NCBI GenBank assembly: GCA_963070105.1
Contig: OY718807.1
Location: 2,113,001-2,177,000, forward strand
Length of the DNA: 64,000 nucleotides
Origin: Litomosoides sigmodontis
Taxonomy: Eukaryota; Nematoda; Chromadorea; Rhabditida; Onchocercidae
Direction: 5' to 3'
The notes beneath the pieces are model-generated. The model was not told where the DNA came from. It made no database searches and saw nothing but the letters and a program-made list of their open reading frames with translations. Below, piece after piece: positions 1 to 31,440 of this stretch. Each line of letters starts with the position of its first letter. Position 1 is the stretch's first letter. A program made the translations under genes and the position numbers.

Positions 1-1500
1 GTTCTGTTACGCTTTACCAAAACACATATATCTGTGCTTAAACACGACGGCACTGATGCCACATCGATTTGATGCCTAATTATGCGTCTGCTCCTTCGCC
101 CGTTACGGAAACATCTGTTTGCGGAAATATTGCGTGTAGGAACACGTACGTGTAACGTCCGACAGCAAAGTAACGTAGACGTGTAAAAGCTTAGCGGGAT
201 TAATAGAGAAAATATGTCTACACTTACCAACAGTTATGTGTGGTAGTTTGGTATTACAGGTTGGCTAAGCTCGGGTGGGACGTAGTGGGTGGTAAAAGCG
301 GAGCCCTCTCTTTCGTGTTGTGCTGCTGTCAGTGCCACCGCCGTCGCGGATGCTGGCGAAGATAGTTGTGATGCTGTCGGGTGGGGCGTGCGCGCGCGTG
401 TCCGCAACGCAGCGTACGTCAACATATCGTTGCTGTTGCCGTGGCAGTGTTGCTGTTGATGCAACCGTTGTGTTACACTCTCTGCTCTCTCCGTGTTCGC
501 CTGTTATCTACACGTATTTACATACACACAAACACTCACATACGATCAATGCGATTGATGGGGAAGAAGGCTATTCGTGTCGTAGCCAGTCGGTCGGTCG
601 GTCTGTCTATGTACCCCCACCTCCTCCCCCTCCCTTTTCCCAATATATGTGTGTGTATGAACGTGTATGTGTGCGTGTTTGTCTGTCTGCGTATATGTGG
701 TGCGCAGAACGGTAAGCTTGGAAGGAGCACACTGACGCAGGGAGGGTAGAGAGTAACCTCTCGTGACAAGCGGGACGACAACGACTGCGAGCATCGGAAT
801 GGCAACACTCATCGACTCAGTCCAGCCCCTCTCCTTACTCCTAAATTAACCTTCACTCTCATCTGCCCTTACCTTACCCTAACCCTTACCCTTACGCCAA
901 CGCTTACCCTTACACTTATCCTATATTGTCCCTCTTCTTCCCTTTTCACTTATACCACACTCCGACCCTATCCGCTATACGTATAGCTTTCTGCACACTT
1001 TTCTTTCTCCTCTCCTCTCTCTCTTTCTCTCCCCGTGCTATACGTGGCTTCCATGTGCCACTGTGCGAAAGTGGTGTGAGTAATAGGACCTTAGCACTTT
1101 TTCGGAGGAAGTGGTACGCACGAGGGGGTCACATATATATCGCCCCCCTCGCCCCTTCTTCATCTATGCAACCTATGCTTCATGCGAACACAACTTAGAC
1201 TAATCCATGCACTAGTCGGGCAGTGCTCGTCCCTCACGGCTGAAGTGCAACCGCGGCAGGTTGTCCGTCCATTGAATTAAACTTTGATTAGACCAGTGCG
1301 CAAGTGTGGCTTGCGTCAAGTATTCATAAGTGCTAGGCGTCTGATAGTGCTCGTCTTGATGAAGCACAATAGAATGAATCATCGTCTGTGACGTCGTCAG
1401 TCTTTCCGATCATTATCACTAATAATTTGACGTGCAAGTCTTTCCACCTCTTCGTTCTCTGTCACTCTCTCTCTCTCTCCTCCCTCTTCCGTGAACCACT
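1..1500. promoter_or_regulatory. GC/CpG-richer region, possible promoter of an off-window gene
   Basis: This stretch is visibly richer in G, C and CpG (for example around 385-420 and 585-720) than the AT-rich remainder, and is full of TG/CA and CT tracts. On the minus strand a consensus 5' splice donor (GTAAGTG) lies at 221-227, directly after an exon-like stretch (about 228-464) in which every frame is closed near the donor. That fits a non-coding first exon of a gene extending left of the window. I infer a promoter or 5' UTR region. The overlapping short ORFs on both strands are not convincing as proteins. Confidence 0.3.
866..920 (+). repeat. degenerate CTTACC/CTTACCC tract
   Basis: A run of imperfect hexamer/heptamer units of the form CCTTACC, CCCTAACCC and CCCTTACG extends for about 55 bp. 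It resembles interstitial telomere-like sequence, but the unit is not the usual nematode telomere unit (TTAGGC/GCCTAA). Confidence 0.4.
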
Positions 1501-3714
1501 TTATCACGTAGTCAAAAAAGTTACGAAGTCACGATTACAGGAATCATATGATATTTCATGAATTCATTTAAATATGAAATACGTGTAAATTGTATCACAG
1601 GTTAATACGTTTCACTGAACTGTCAGAAAGATAGAGAGAGAGAGAGGGAGAGAGAGCGAGGAGGAATTTTTTGGAAAATATGGTTGGTATTATTCAGAAC
1701 TTTTAAAAGTTTATCTCTTTTTTTATACGAAGAAAAACTGGACGTGACGTGACGTATACGCTGTTAGCAGAATTCATAGGATTTTAGATCAGATAATGAA
1801 AACAGTTCGTTTTTTTTTTCTTGAATTTTATAGCTCGTTTAAACGGCGGTAAATAGCCGTGAGCAATGAGCAATGAGTGCTCTAATGATAAAAGTGTTAC
1901 AGTTGGAGTTGGAAGGATGGTGATTAAAAGGAATTTTTATCTGATCCTCTCATCCTCAACTTGCAACATCATCATTTTCAATTATCACTACAAACTTGTG
2001 CAATTCTTAAGTAGCTTTCAAATGAAATCTGAAAGATTAATTTTGCTGTAAATTGAAATTGATGATTGAAGTTCATTTAAAGTATGTCTTCCTTGTAGAT
2101 CGACGGAAATGTAGTAGCGTCAGCTTCAGCTTAGCTGAAATTTGGAATTTTTTCCTGTAACTAATCTACCGACATTGTTGAAGTGAAAAGGGAAGTCACT
2201 GAGTGAGAATAATAGCTTGATGGATTTTTCCATGCATAATCAATCTCCAAATCATTGTGACATAGCGGGAATAGCGGGATGGGGTAATTTTTCAGCACTT
2301 CCACTCACTCTTCGAATTTACATCGAAATTTTCATTGAAATTTGAACGATCAATAAAAGATGCTAGCAATTTCAATTTAGCACATTGTTTACACATTGAA
2401 CAGCAGCGGCAGTAGCACTAGGCGACATTCCGTTGTTTAAGCGCTGTGAACCGATAAATAAATTCGAAATGATCAATGTTGCATGGTGTATATTTAGCAT
2501 CAGTGAGTGAAAAAAAAAATGGACAGGTTTCATGCGATGAATTTCCATTAAATTCATTTCTATTTGTGATAATTCAATTCTTCAATTCATGATGTACGTG
2601 ATTAATATTGATGCAAATCCTTCTTAGCTACTTACTACCAGTAAGGTAGTTTCGATCTGTTTTGGTGACGGATAATTTGTCGAAAGTGCTACCTCTTACT
2701 GATGATAAGTGTTATCTGTAGCACTTACTACCTACAAACATGATTGCATTAAAGAAACGCAATAAATTTGAAAAAGAATTTCTTTTTTTTTTTGAATTAT
2801 AGATGTAACCTTTTTAAATTAGTATTATTGTAAATCGTTTTAAATTTGTTAAATTCCGTCTTTCTTTTCATTTTTTTAAATGATTAAAATTTAATGTCGA
2901 AGTTGTGAAATGCTCTTCGCATAAGCATTTTGTATGAAAATTTCATATCGTCTTCTACTAGCATATTGCAGTGAATTAAGTGCCAAAAATTTCCTATTGC
3001 CTTAGATGATATTATTAATTAGTACTATTTGCTGATGAAGGTAATCAAATATGCAAATTTTTCTCTTACAGTATTCGAAAAAAATGATCGAACTTACTTT
3101 AAAAAACTCGTATTAATCGATTCAAACAATGAAATTTACTTTTTCTCGTGCAGTAGTTTTTAATAAATGTAACAGCAGGGAAGTTAGAAAATTTTTTTTG
3201 AACAATTTTTTTAATCACTCATGACAACAATGAACAATGGCATTTCATATACTACATACATACATACACGCACACGAACACGCACACGTACGTAAGTGAT
3301 TACGAGCAAAAAACTTGAATAAACAAGGTTGCTACAATTTATGTTTTTTGTGGTTTTCAGGAAGTAAAGAAAACTTTAGAAAAAAAAAAGGAAATCACAA
3401 ATAGAACAGTCAATCGTTTGGTATGAAAAACAAAGGAAGTTATGGAAATGATTTTATGATGAAAGTTGCAGTAAATTTGGAAGGTATGAAAAATGTAAAG
3501 TCTTACATTTACGTATGTATGTATGTATATTTGACATTTAAATTGAAATTTACAAAGTACAATAAAATTTGATTACTGTAGTTCTCACATTTTTAAAATC
3601 AAATTTCAAAATTTAGCATAAATGTGCGAAAATTTTTTATAAATTTCAAACAAATTATTATTTTATCCAAAAAAAAAGTAATGCATAGCAGAAATACGTG
3701 ATGACCTAATTGCA
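1501..3714. other. non-coding, nothing recognised
   Basis: AT-rich sequence with short GA, CT and CA tracts. The small ORFs (60-61 codons) have no recognisable motif and no paired splice sites. It is probably the intergenic space beyond the 3' end of the DDR-like gene. Confidence 0.5.
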
Positions 3715-22037
<18,323 letters not shown>

Positions 22038-25000
22038 AAGTGATAATAAAAACGATGATAACAACAATCAATAATTATTAATAATTAAGAAAGACTAAAT
22101 TAGTAGCATGAAATTTGAAAAGTCTGCCCTTCTCTTCCACATCACTAGATCACGTATATAAACTAATTTGGGTGGAATAATTTTAATCCTTTGCCCATCT
22201 TCACTTTTTCTCATAACACAAGAGAATTTTAATTGGGCATCTATTTTATACGAAAATTACAAAAACCATAAAAAAAAAAGAGAAACACTTCAGTCTTTAA
22301 ATTATGCTTCTTTAAAAGAATGAAATTAACCTGAAATTAGCTTACTAATACAATACAAACTATCGACTCTATTCATTAGTATCAGTTTATTCAGAAATCA
22401 GAAAGAAAATGGATGGTGGAAGAGCATAGTCAGAAATTTAGTCGTGGAATTTCATCAAAGAGCTGATGAGAGGATTGAAATTTCAATTAAAAATAAGATT
22501 TAGGCGAGTTGTTGGTACTGGAATGGAAAATTTAATTGATACGTATATGTATGGGTATAAATTAAATTATACATACGTCTATGTTTATATGTGGGTGAGC
22601 GGTACTTTCAAAACCGGTCATCTTCTGATGATAAAAGTCATTAAAATTTTATTTCGGTACTTAACTTAGTGATGTAAAATCGATAATTACTTTATCCTCC
22701 GCGCATATAGGACATTGCTGACAGAATTACTTTATCATCTATTTAACTTGAGAGAGAGAGAGAGAGGGAGAGAGGAAGGGAAAGGGAAAGGTAGAAAGAC
22801 CATATCAAATGAACGTATCGTTTATTCCATACAACATTTATACAAATTTTTCACATATTTTAAAATGCCTTCTTATCAGTGATAAAGTATCAGAAATATA
22901 TATTTGTATATGTATGTATGCATGTGCGTGTGTGCGTGTGTGTGTGTGTGTGCGTGTGTGTGCATGTATGTATGTGTGTATCCCCTCTCTCTATAGATAG
23001 GAAATTTGAAATATGCGATAGCTTTCCAATTATTTAAAATTTTTAAATTAATCCGAAAGCGGTTAGCGTGGAGAGTAGGGAGAGCTGTAGCGAACAAGTA
23101 ACATTTCAGGAATGCTTTTCAATTTTTTCCTATCGGAAAAATTCACAACGAGAATTACGAAAGCTTTAGGTTATGCATTAATTACCTATGCAAATGAGTT
23201 TATTACCAAAATTATTTCAATTCGATTATTCGTTGTTGCAAAGAGAGCGAGCTTCTTTCTTTGTGCTTTGTACTAAATTATGCTATTTATCACTGTGCAA
23301 GTTATCAGTGATAATTAGCATAAAATCTGCTAGTGATAAGTGTAGTACAAACTTCTGATAACACTTGGAAATTTTGACAGTTCTATGATAATTATCGAAA
23401 AATTAAATTTTTTAAATTTAAATGTACCGAATATTTCCATTCATACTATCGAAAAAGAGAATTGTAAATAAAAGTACGCAAAAGTGGAAATGAAATGCCT
23501 GCAAAAAAAAGACTGCAATGTTAAATTTAACATTTTAATTTAAATTAAAAATTCATTTAAAAGAATAAAAGTGAAAAAAAGAAACGATCGCAGGAGACGA
23601 TGCATTCATTTGTTAAAGAATGAAAGAACGGTGTGATCAAAGATATGTGTAAGCACACTGTTTAGCTAATATAATTAATTTAAAATTTATTTATTTTTAC
23701 CTTTTCAATCACTCAGCTTATTGCACGAATAAATTTCGTTTGAAAAGAATCACGAATTATCACAGTAATAGTAACCTAACAAATTACTGCTTTCATTTTT
23801 GCCATTCATAAAACTTCAAAAATTATCGAGCAGCGTTTTTGCCCTTTGTTTTTCTTTTAAACAAACAAATGCTTACTCGCTAATTTTGAGCAAAAAAAAC
23901 CGTTTTAGGAGTAAATTGATTGAATAATTGAGAATTTAAAAAAATTTTTTTAATTTTCAATTTCTCATATTATTACCAATCATATATGTAAGCAAATTTA
24001 GCAGTAATCTCAACAAGAGCAAAGAAAAGACAAGCAAGGGAGGGAGAGCGGAAGAGGGAAAGTGAGAGAGGGAAAGTGAGGGAGAGAGAGAGAGAGAGAT
24101 GGATTTAAATGTGCGCAATAAATGTTATGGGAGGGAAAATTGAAGGATTTGCTAAATTCATTTTTTTTCTTTGCAAGATAGAAATGAGGAGTAAAAGTTC
24201 TTCAGAATGCTAAGTAACAATTATACACTTCTCTTTTTCTTTAGCTTTTTTTCAAAAAAAAAAAAAATTTGATAATTTTAAAGAGGAAATGAAGAGAGAA
24301 GAGCGCAGGGAGTGACGAAATAGTGTGGAGGGAAATTGTGCAGGGAAGGGAGCGGATGAATGGATGGATGGATGGATGGATGGATGGACATTCTTGGTGT
24401 GCGCAAATTGATGACAGCAACGACTACTGCTGCTATTGCGCTCTGTTGTCGGGGAAAGTGAAGAGGAGAGGAGGATGGGTTGGACGGACAAGTGAGCTCA
24501 AACGTGGACAGCACCGCCCTTCTTGATATATCATAAAATTTGCGACGCAAAACAGTTACCGCCTAGCAACTTTTGTAGCCGTTCAACTTATTAATCACTT
24601 TACCACTCCTATCAAACATATTATCACTGATTAAATTTTAACAGTTATCATTTGCATTAAAAAAAATCATAATTAACTTTTTTTTTTGTTTTTGTAAAGA
24701 ATCAACTCAACGATGACAGTAACCAACGTTCAAACGATTTTCCTATAAAGCATAAGGAAAAGTTCATTAATTAGCTAACAACGCTATCATTCATCTCGTC
24801 TTTAGCTTCTATCACAAAAAAAAGAAAAAAGATAGTGCAGTAGAGAGGGGACATTTTGGTTTATCATTGAAATTTCAAAATTTTCAAAAAAGCCTTGAGA
24901 AATCTCAGTTTCACACTAACAAAAGACAATTTGGCGGGTGGTTGAAAGAGGAAGTGAAAGAAAGCGAACAGTTTCCCTACAGATACCAATAATTTTTGCA

Positions 25001-27976
25001 GTGTTTTAAAAGAGTTGGAGTGATAAGTGATAAATCATTCCTAATTCATTTCTAATTAGACTACAACAGCTTACAGTCACCTACGCTTCAAAAGAAAATT
25101 TTTCGAAATTGGAATGTAGTAATTAATAAAATCACACATCCATCCAATTCTTCCCTCTGGATCGTTCTGAAATCACCATTTGCGCCGCCGTTGTAAATCA
25201 TTATGATCGATTATGTAACAGCGCAATTGACAACAGAAATTTCTGTTCCCTTTTTTTCCTCAAATTTTGTGAAATATTATTTGATTAATTTATTAGATCA
25301 GGGAAGTTTATAGAAATGTTCAATACAATTTAACATTTTTTCTAATTTGATTAACTCAAATAATTTCCATTAAAAATTACAAAAATTTTCGTTTTTTATT
25401 TTTCACAAATTAAATTGCCATTTAAAATGCAAGCATAGTTTTTAACTGATTTTAAAAAGTTTTTGCTTTAGTTTTTTTCAATCACTGAGCATACAATAAC
25501 TTACAATCACATAGCTTTTCATTATCACAGTAATTTTGATAATAAATTGTAAAAAGGTTATTTCAAAGTTTTTTTGTGAAATCTAAGGGAGCTTACATTT
25601 GCTTATCGCATAGAAAAAAATACTAAAACTTCTAATACAATAATAATAAATGATAAGTTAAGGAATAATAACGCGCAGAAGTGGCAAGCCATATGTTTCA
25701 TTTTGCGCCAACTACACCATCAATTTTGTATTTTAATTTAATTCCAATTTAATTCCAGGCATACCACACTGCTGAAATTTCTATATGTGTGCGCTCAAAG
25801 AACTTCACCTCATCACCGATATTTACATAAAATTTCCCTATGGAATTAACATTAGCACTCCTTTTTTTCTCTGATAGTGGACATTATAACAGCCTCTCAT
25901 GCATTTCATTTCATCTTTTCTAAAAGCAAATGAATGACACTTTTTTCCTACATCTTTCTTTCTCTCTCTCTCTCTCTTTCTCTCTCTATGTGTGTGTGCA
26001 CATCAAGGAAATTTTGAAAGACATATAAGCAAATTTAAATTTTAGAAATAATTTGAATTGATTGAAAGTATTGCACAAAACTTATTTTGCCGATTGCCAC
26101 ATTCACAAAATAATTCTCGCAACTCCAAACTAATGCAGCAATTAATTAGCAGCTTTACATCTGTCAAATTTTGTAAAATTTTACAATGATGCAATAGCAA
26201 AATTAAGCATTCATCCTCCCATCCAACTCTTTGAAAGTATTAGGTAGAAAAAAAAACGAAGTTTCAAGTTTGTCTATAATAACTCCATTTGTTTTACTAC
26301 TAGTTCAAGTGAATTCAAGATACTTTCTACCTGATTGGCGCTATTGTCCACACTGCGCTTTTGCTAGAAAGTGTTTTTTCTTGGCTAGAACAGTGCTAGA
26401 AGGTAAAGTGATCGCTATGACTGAATGTGGATGCTTTCCACTTTGCCTTCGAATTTACGTCACAAACGCTATCTGAACTTTCCCGCAAGCAGCAATTATT
26501 TCAAAAACTGAAATGCAAGAACTATTAGCGCTCTTCTCCTGTCGCAACTCATGCGATCAACAACAACACTGCAAAGGTGAGGAAAAAAGTAAAATTTCCT
26601 AGAAAAACACTTTGATAAAATAACATTTAAGTAATTCACCATCATCTTTCTTTTTCATTTCAACAAATCTTACTGCCAAAAATTGAAAGTTTTATTTTAG
26701 AAATTGAAATACAAATGATCATCTTGTCTGCTAAAATTAACGAATTGCACTCCGTAAAAGGAAATATTAAAGTTCAATGAAGTTAGTAAAAGTTAAATTT
26801 CCCAGCAAAAATTATCAGTTTTATTAATGCAGGATGTGTTATGCAACAGTAACAAATAGAATTTTAATTTTTTATTTTTTGAACGAACAAAAGTGCTAAT
26901 TCAAGAATGGTAAAATTTTTACAAAACTATCTGAATGAATGTGTTTTAAAAACAAGCAAATATCAATGAATGATTTCATCTGCACAAACAGAACATCCAT
27001 TCATTGGTAGCTTTGAAGTAAAATTTATGATTTCATCTCACTGATTTCAAAAATAAAAATTGCTTTGACAATTTAGTCACGAAGCTATCAGTGCATCACA
27101 TATTTTGATAACTGACGAATCCTTACCCACTTTTTAGATTCCGTAAATTATTGGAGAAAATTTACATTTGGAAGGAATGAAACAAGTGGATGAGAAGGAT
27201 GTGCCGATATCTATCCATTGTTGAAATTCAAAACTTTTCAAATATTTTCCTTCATTATGAGCTTACGCATTTTTGCTTACATAAATTAAAATTTATATAA
27301 ACAATAATAAAATTAACAATTTTTTGCAAATTAAAATTTACTGATAAATTCAGTTGAAAATTTTTGAATAACTCATTTACTTATAAAAGAAACGAGAAAC
27401 GAGAAAGGGTGAGCAAGAGAGAATAAAATTCATTAATTAATTTAGTTGAACATTTTCAAATAACCCATTTTAACTTATGCAAAAAGCAGAAAGGAGATTG
27501 GCACAGAAAGAGACGGAGAGAGAGAGAGAGCGCGCGCGCGAGAAAGAAAGGAAGAAAGAAATGGCGCTAATTTGTGCATTTTGCACAATTGCGCCTTTCA
27601 GCGGCAGCAGGACGAGTAGTGGTAGTAGTAGAAGTGGGAGGAGTGGTAGTACATAAAGCGATGAAATGGTATTTAAAAGTTTGCTTAGAAAAAGGCTAAC
27701 TTTTTGAAATGGAATGATAAATGAAAGAATGGAGCGGAATGCAATGTGCTTGGCATGTTGTCATCTTTATCAGAAAGCCTTCGCGGAAGATTTATGCCAT
27801 CGAAGTGGATGGATGGATGCCGTTGATAGCAGCGATTTACATGTGTGAAATGGGCGCAAATATCCGCTGGACAATTGTGCTTGTTGCATTGATATTTTTT
27901 TCAACTGATACCCCTCCCCTCTCCCCTATCCGTCAATAAACGATTGACTAATGTACTAATGTTGTATGGAATGTAT

Positions 27977-27977
<1 letters not shown>

Positions 27978-28015
<38 letters not shown>
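27978..28015. repeat. (GT)n microsatellite
   Basis: Nineteen uninterrupted GT units. Confidence 0.95.
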
Positions 28016-28016
<1 letters not shown>

Positions 28017-28604
28017 CTGTTTGTTCCTTGAAGAGGAAGAGATGATAAGGGAAATTTGACAAAATTTTTTTCTCCCTCTTAACAAGCCAGCCTCTTTAAA
28101 TCCTCCCAAAATACCAACTTTTAAGCATTGCACTGAATTTCTATCATTTCGTTGCAATTCTTCGGCTATTAAACTTTCTGTAATAATTCCTTCCTTTTAA
28201 TATTCAATTAAATTTAAATACATTGAGTAAATGATTGTTAAAACATGAAAGGTTCGAAATGGCTGTTAATGAATGATGAAAGTTCTTTTTTTTTTGCTGT
28301 TTATTTTTAATGTGACTAATGGAAATGTTGCTATTAGTATTGATATTTAAATTAAAATGATAAATTAGTATAATTTACAAATTTTAGAACGATTTTCTCT
28401 TTCTGCGGTAGAATTAGCTGATGAAATAAATGGGTTGAAATCGTTGGGTGAACACGGCGGAGAATGGAGTAGCTTCATGGCACGACTACAACGTTAAGCT
28501 TTAATTGAGAGCAGGGAAATTTGCCGAAATGTTTTAGAAGAATTAGGCTCGAGGAACAAAAAAACCTCTGTGCTATCTCTACCGCACGCCGATATCTGAA
28601 ATGC

Positions 28605-28609
<5 letters not shown>

Positions 28610-28647
<38 letters not shown>
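28610..28647. repeat. (GA)n microsatellite
   Basis: About nineteen GA units, followed by looser GA-rich sequence. Confidence 0.95.
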
Positions 28648-28654
<7 letters not shown>

Positions 28655-31440
28655 ATGAAATTTCTGTGACGTACAATAGTTAATCATGTCATTTGAGAAA
28701 GGAAAAGATAGAAAAAAATATTTCTGTAATAGACAACAGTTTATCATATAATTTGAGGGAGAGAGAAATATAGAGAGAGTGTAACATTTTTTTCAGAAAG
28801 AGAAAGATAGGGAGGACGACAGAGTTGCAAATAAAATGATAAAAGCGTTTTAATTGCTGTCAAAGTACGATGAAAACTTTCCACTCTTACAAAACGACGA
28901 TGACTACTAGATCGTAAGCTACAGTATACTCCTTGTACACGATCGCCACATTGATAATACTGTATTTCGATAAATATTCACCATCATTACGAGATTAACA
29001 TTTTACATCTATACAGTAAACTGCCACACTTTTTTCAAATACCAAAAAACAACTTACGTACGTGAAAATTTCAGCGCAAAAACTATTTCTTCACTTGCAC
29101 ATTGTGAAGCTTGAAAGAGTAATACATTTTTTAAAATGCCTATTTTTACTGTATAGATGGTGTAAGTGAGAAAAATGCAAATGAATAATTTCATCGATCA
29201 TTGAAGGTGCAGTATGAATGTTTTTTTTTTTATTTCTGCTTTTGGTTTTTCAGGATGAAATTCATTTGCTATTATCCGTCACACACCACCACAGCTAACC
29301 TTAAACAATCCACCGCCAGTGTTTCGAAATCAAAATGATAGCATTCGCCACCGCCACACCTATGATAATTTAATCTGTCAGTGCAACGCACTGCTTTTCC
29401 GTTTCCGAATTTTCGCTAACTTCCGTAATGAAAATGAAAATTATAAACGATTTAACGATGATTAATTAAATGATTAATTTTGAAAAATTTCACACATTTC
29501 AAAAGATCAATAAAATCATCCTGCTTGTGCAGTATACGGAAATACTTTCAAGAGAGGAATAATAAAAAAAATGTACCAAATAAACAAGTGTTCATTTAAC
29601 TGCTTCTAAATCCAATTAAAGTTTGATTAAATTGCTTTGAAAACTTTCAATTCAATAATGTCAAATGATAATTTTAAACGAACAATAAATTTACAGAGTG
29701 AAATCTCATTTCGTACTTTTGTGCATTGTAAATAGATTTTTTTTTTTTTTCATTGAAATGCAAATCTTGCTTTCGAAAAATGTCACTTAAATTGAAATTT
29801 AGTAAAATGTGACATAGAATAGTACAGGGAGATTTTGATGTTTCAAAAAAATATGGTATGAAGCAAAGAGAAAAACAGCATCAATTGATTTAGTAAATCA
29901 TAAGTTGGAAAAATTGGAAGAGAAATGATTCCATTTTTACATTTCAGTGAATGTAAATTGATGACAATAAAACATTCTAGGGAGTGCCTCATTACGTAGT
30001 AAATTTTGCGAGGAATTTAATTTTGAAAAAGAAAAATTTGACTTCTGTCAAGAGAGATGCAAAGTTTAAGTTTTCATGAAGCATAAACTTAGAAATAATT
30101 TTGACACAAATAAAAAAGCTTGAAAAAATTATCGGTTTTTTCTAACTGTTTTATGTCCAAATTATTTCATTTTATTTTTATTAGCAGTGCAGGAAATTAG
30201 CATAAAAGCTTCAAAAAAATTTTTAAATTTGAAAGGCATATTTCGACAATTTCACAACTAACAGATAATTTTTTTTTTCTTTAAATGAAATCACTGATCG
30301 CAACAGTCTTCGCATCTTCCATTCGTATTAATTATAAAACAAAAGCAAAATGAGATGTACAAAGAATGAAAGCGGCAGACTTCTATCTGTCACCATTAGC
30401 TTACGAATAAGTGACAAAAGAAACGCTGAATTCATTTTTTAATTAATTTTTTTCAAATGATTTATTTCAACACATTGTGATCAATCGGTGGTTTCATCAA
30501 ATTTCACTTATTTTTACCATTCATTTTTTCACTACAAATTGTTGCAACATTTCAATGAAATTTGCAAACGGAAATTTATTAAAACAAAAGAAAAAAAAAC
30601 AACCCTCACATGTGATAGCAAATGTTTGTGGGATAAGTGTGAACATTACAAAAATAAACAATTTCGAAGCTTTTTTAACACAAAATTAAAAAGAGCTCTA
30701 AGACAAATTGGAAATAAGTTGGAAACTACGAATAATAGGAAATTAAATCGAGCAGCTTTCGAATATTTCAGTGATATTGGAACTTAGCGGCGCATAATCA
30801 TCGATTGTTTTCATCTATTGATTTCATCTAAAAAAGATTTTTTTCATCCGTAAATTTGAATATTTCAAAAAATAGCTAACTTTTCCCTGCTTTCAATAAA
30901 AATGAAATTGAAAATGAAAGAGTAACATCTTAGCCGTATTTTCATTATTTTTCTATTTTTTCCTCACGACTAATTTTACAATAAAGTATATCGTACATGA
31001 GGAACGTTGTACGAGATTTTTTTTGACCGCTTATCACCATTTCATTTCATTTTATTATTTTCCTCCTTAATTTTTCCATTTCCTTTTTGTTGGTTGTCTG
31101 GCAAACTACGCTATTCATGATTGTCTAGTAGACTAGGCACGATCATTCATCGTTATATCTCTCCATTCTTACAATTAAAACTAATTTTACAGATATGTAT
31201 ATTCTACTATATCGTACAATTTAGAATCCAACAAAAGCATTGCCTAATTTTAATTAAATAACAATTCATTAAACTAAACTAATTCCTTCACAGAACTGGT
31301 AAGTCTGAATTTTGGGCATATTCAAACGAAGAGAAAAACGTCTTCCCACTTCACACCTGTTTTTTTTTTGTTTTCGCTTAATCACTTCGATAGAGATGAT
31401 CGTCTTAAATTTATCAAAATTCTCAATTTCATTGAGGCTT

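Larger units (their letters stand above)
22041..31440. other. AT-rich intergenic/intronic region with microsatellites, no supported gene
   Basis: Simple repeats: TG at about 22921-22981, GA at about 24034-24100, a GGAT/ATGG run at about 24356-24389, mixed GA/CG at about 27517-27545, GT at 27978-28015 and GA at 28610-28647. Short ORFs at 26231-26476 and 27721-27939 (plus) lack recognisable motifs. An open frame at 30488-30787 (plus) has protein-like composition and four cysteines but no ATG and no identifiable acceptor, so I do not call it a gene. Confidence 0.5.

Noticed and set aside
234..812. Several overlapping ORFs on both strands in the GC-rich left end
   Set aside because: Low-complexity, mutually overlapping, with stops near the only good donor; more likely a 5' UTR or promoter region.
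24252..24550. Overlapping ORFs on both strands around the ATGG run
   Set aside because: They are shadows of the tetranucleotide repeat and flanking GA/CT tracts.
26231..26476. 81-codon plus-strand ORF with a Cys-rich patch
   Set aside because: No recognisable family, no paired exons and no ATG at its first codon; probably chance.
27721..27939. 72-codon plus-strand ORF starting with ATG
   Set aside because: No motif or conservation evidence, and it ends in a low-complexity Pro/Ser stretch.
30488..30787. 99-codon plus-strand open frame with four Cys and a charged tail
   Set aside because: No ATG, no acceptor and no recognised domain; composition is suggestive but insufficient.
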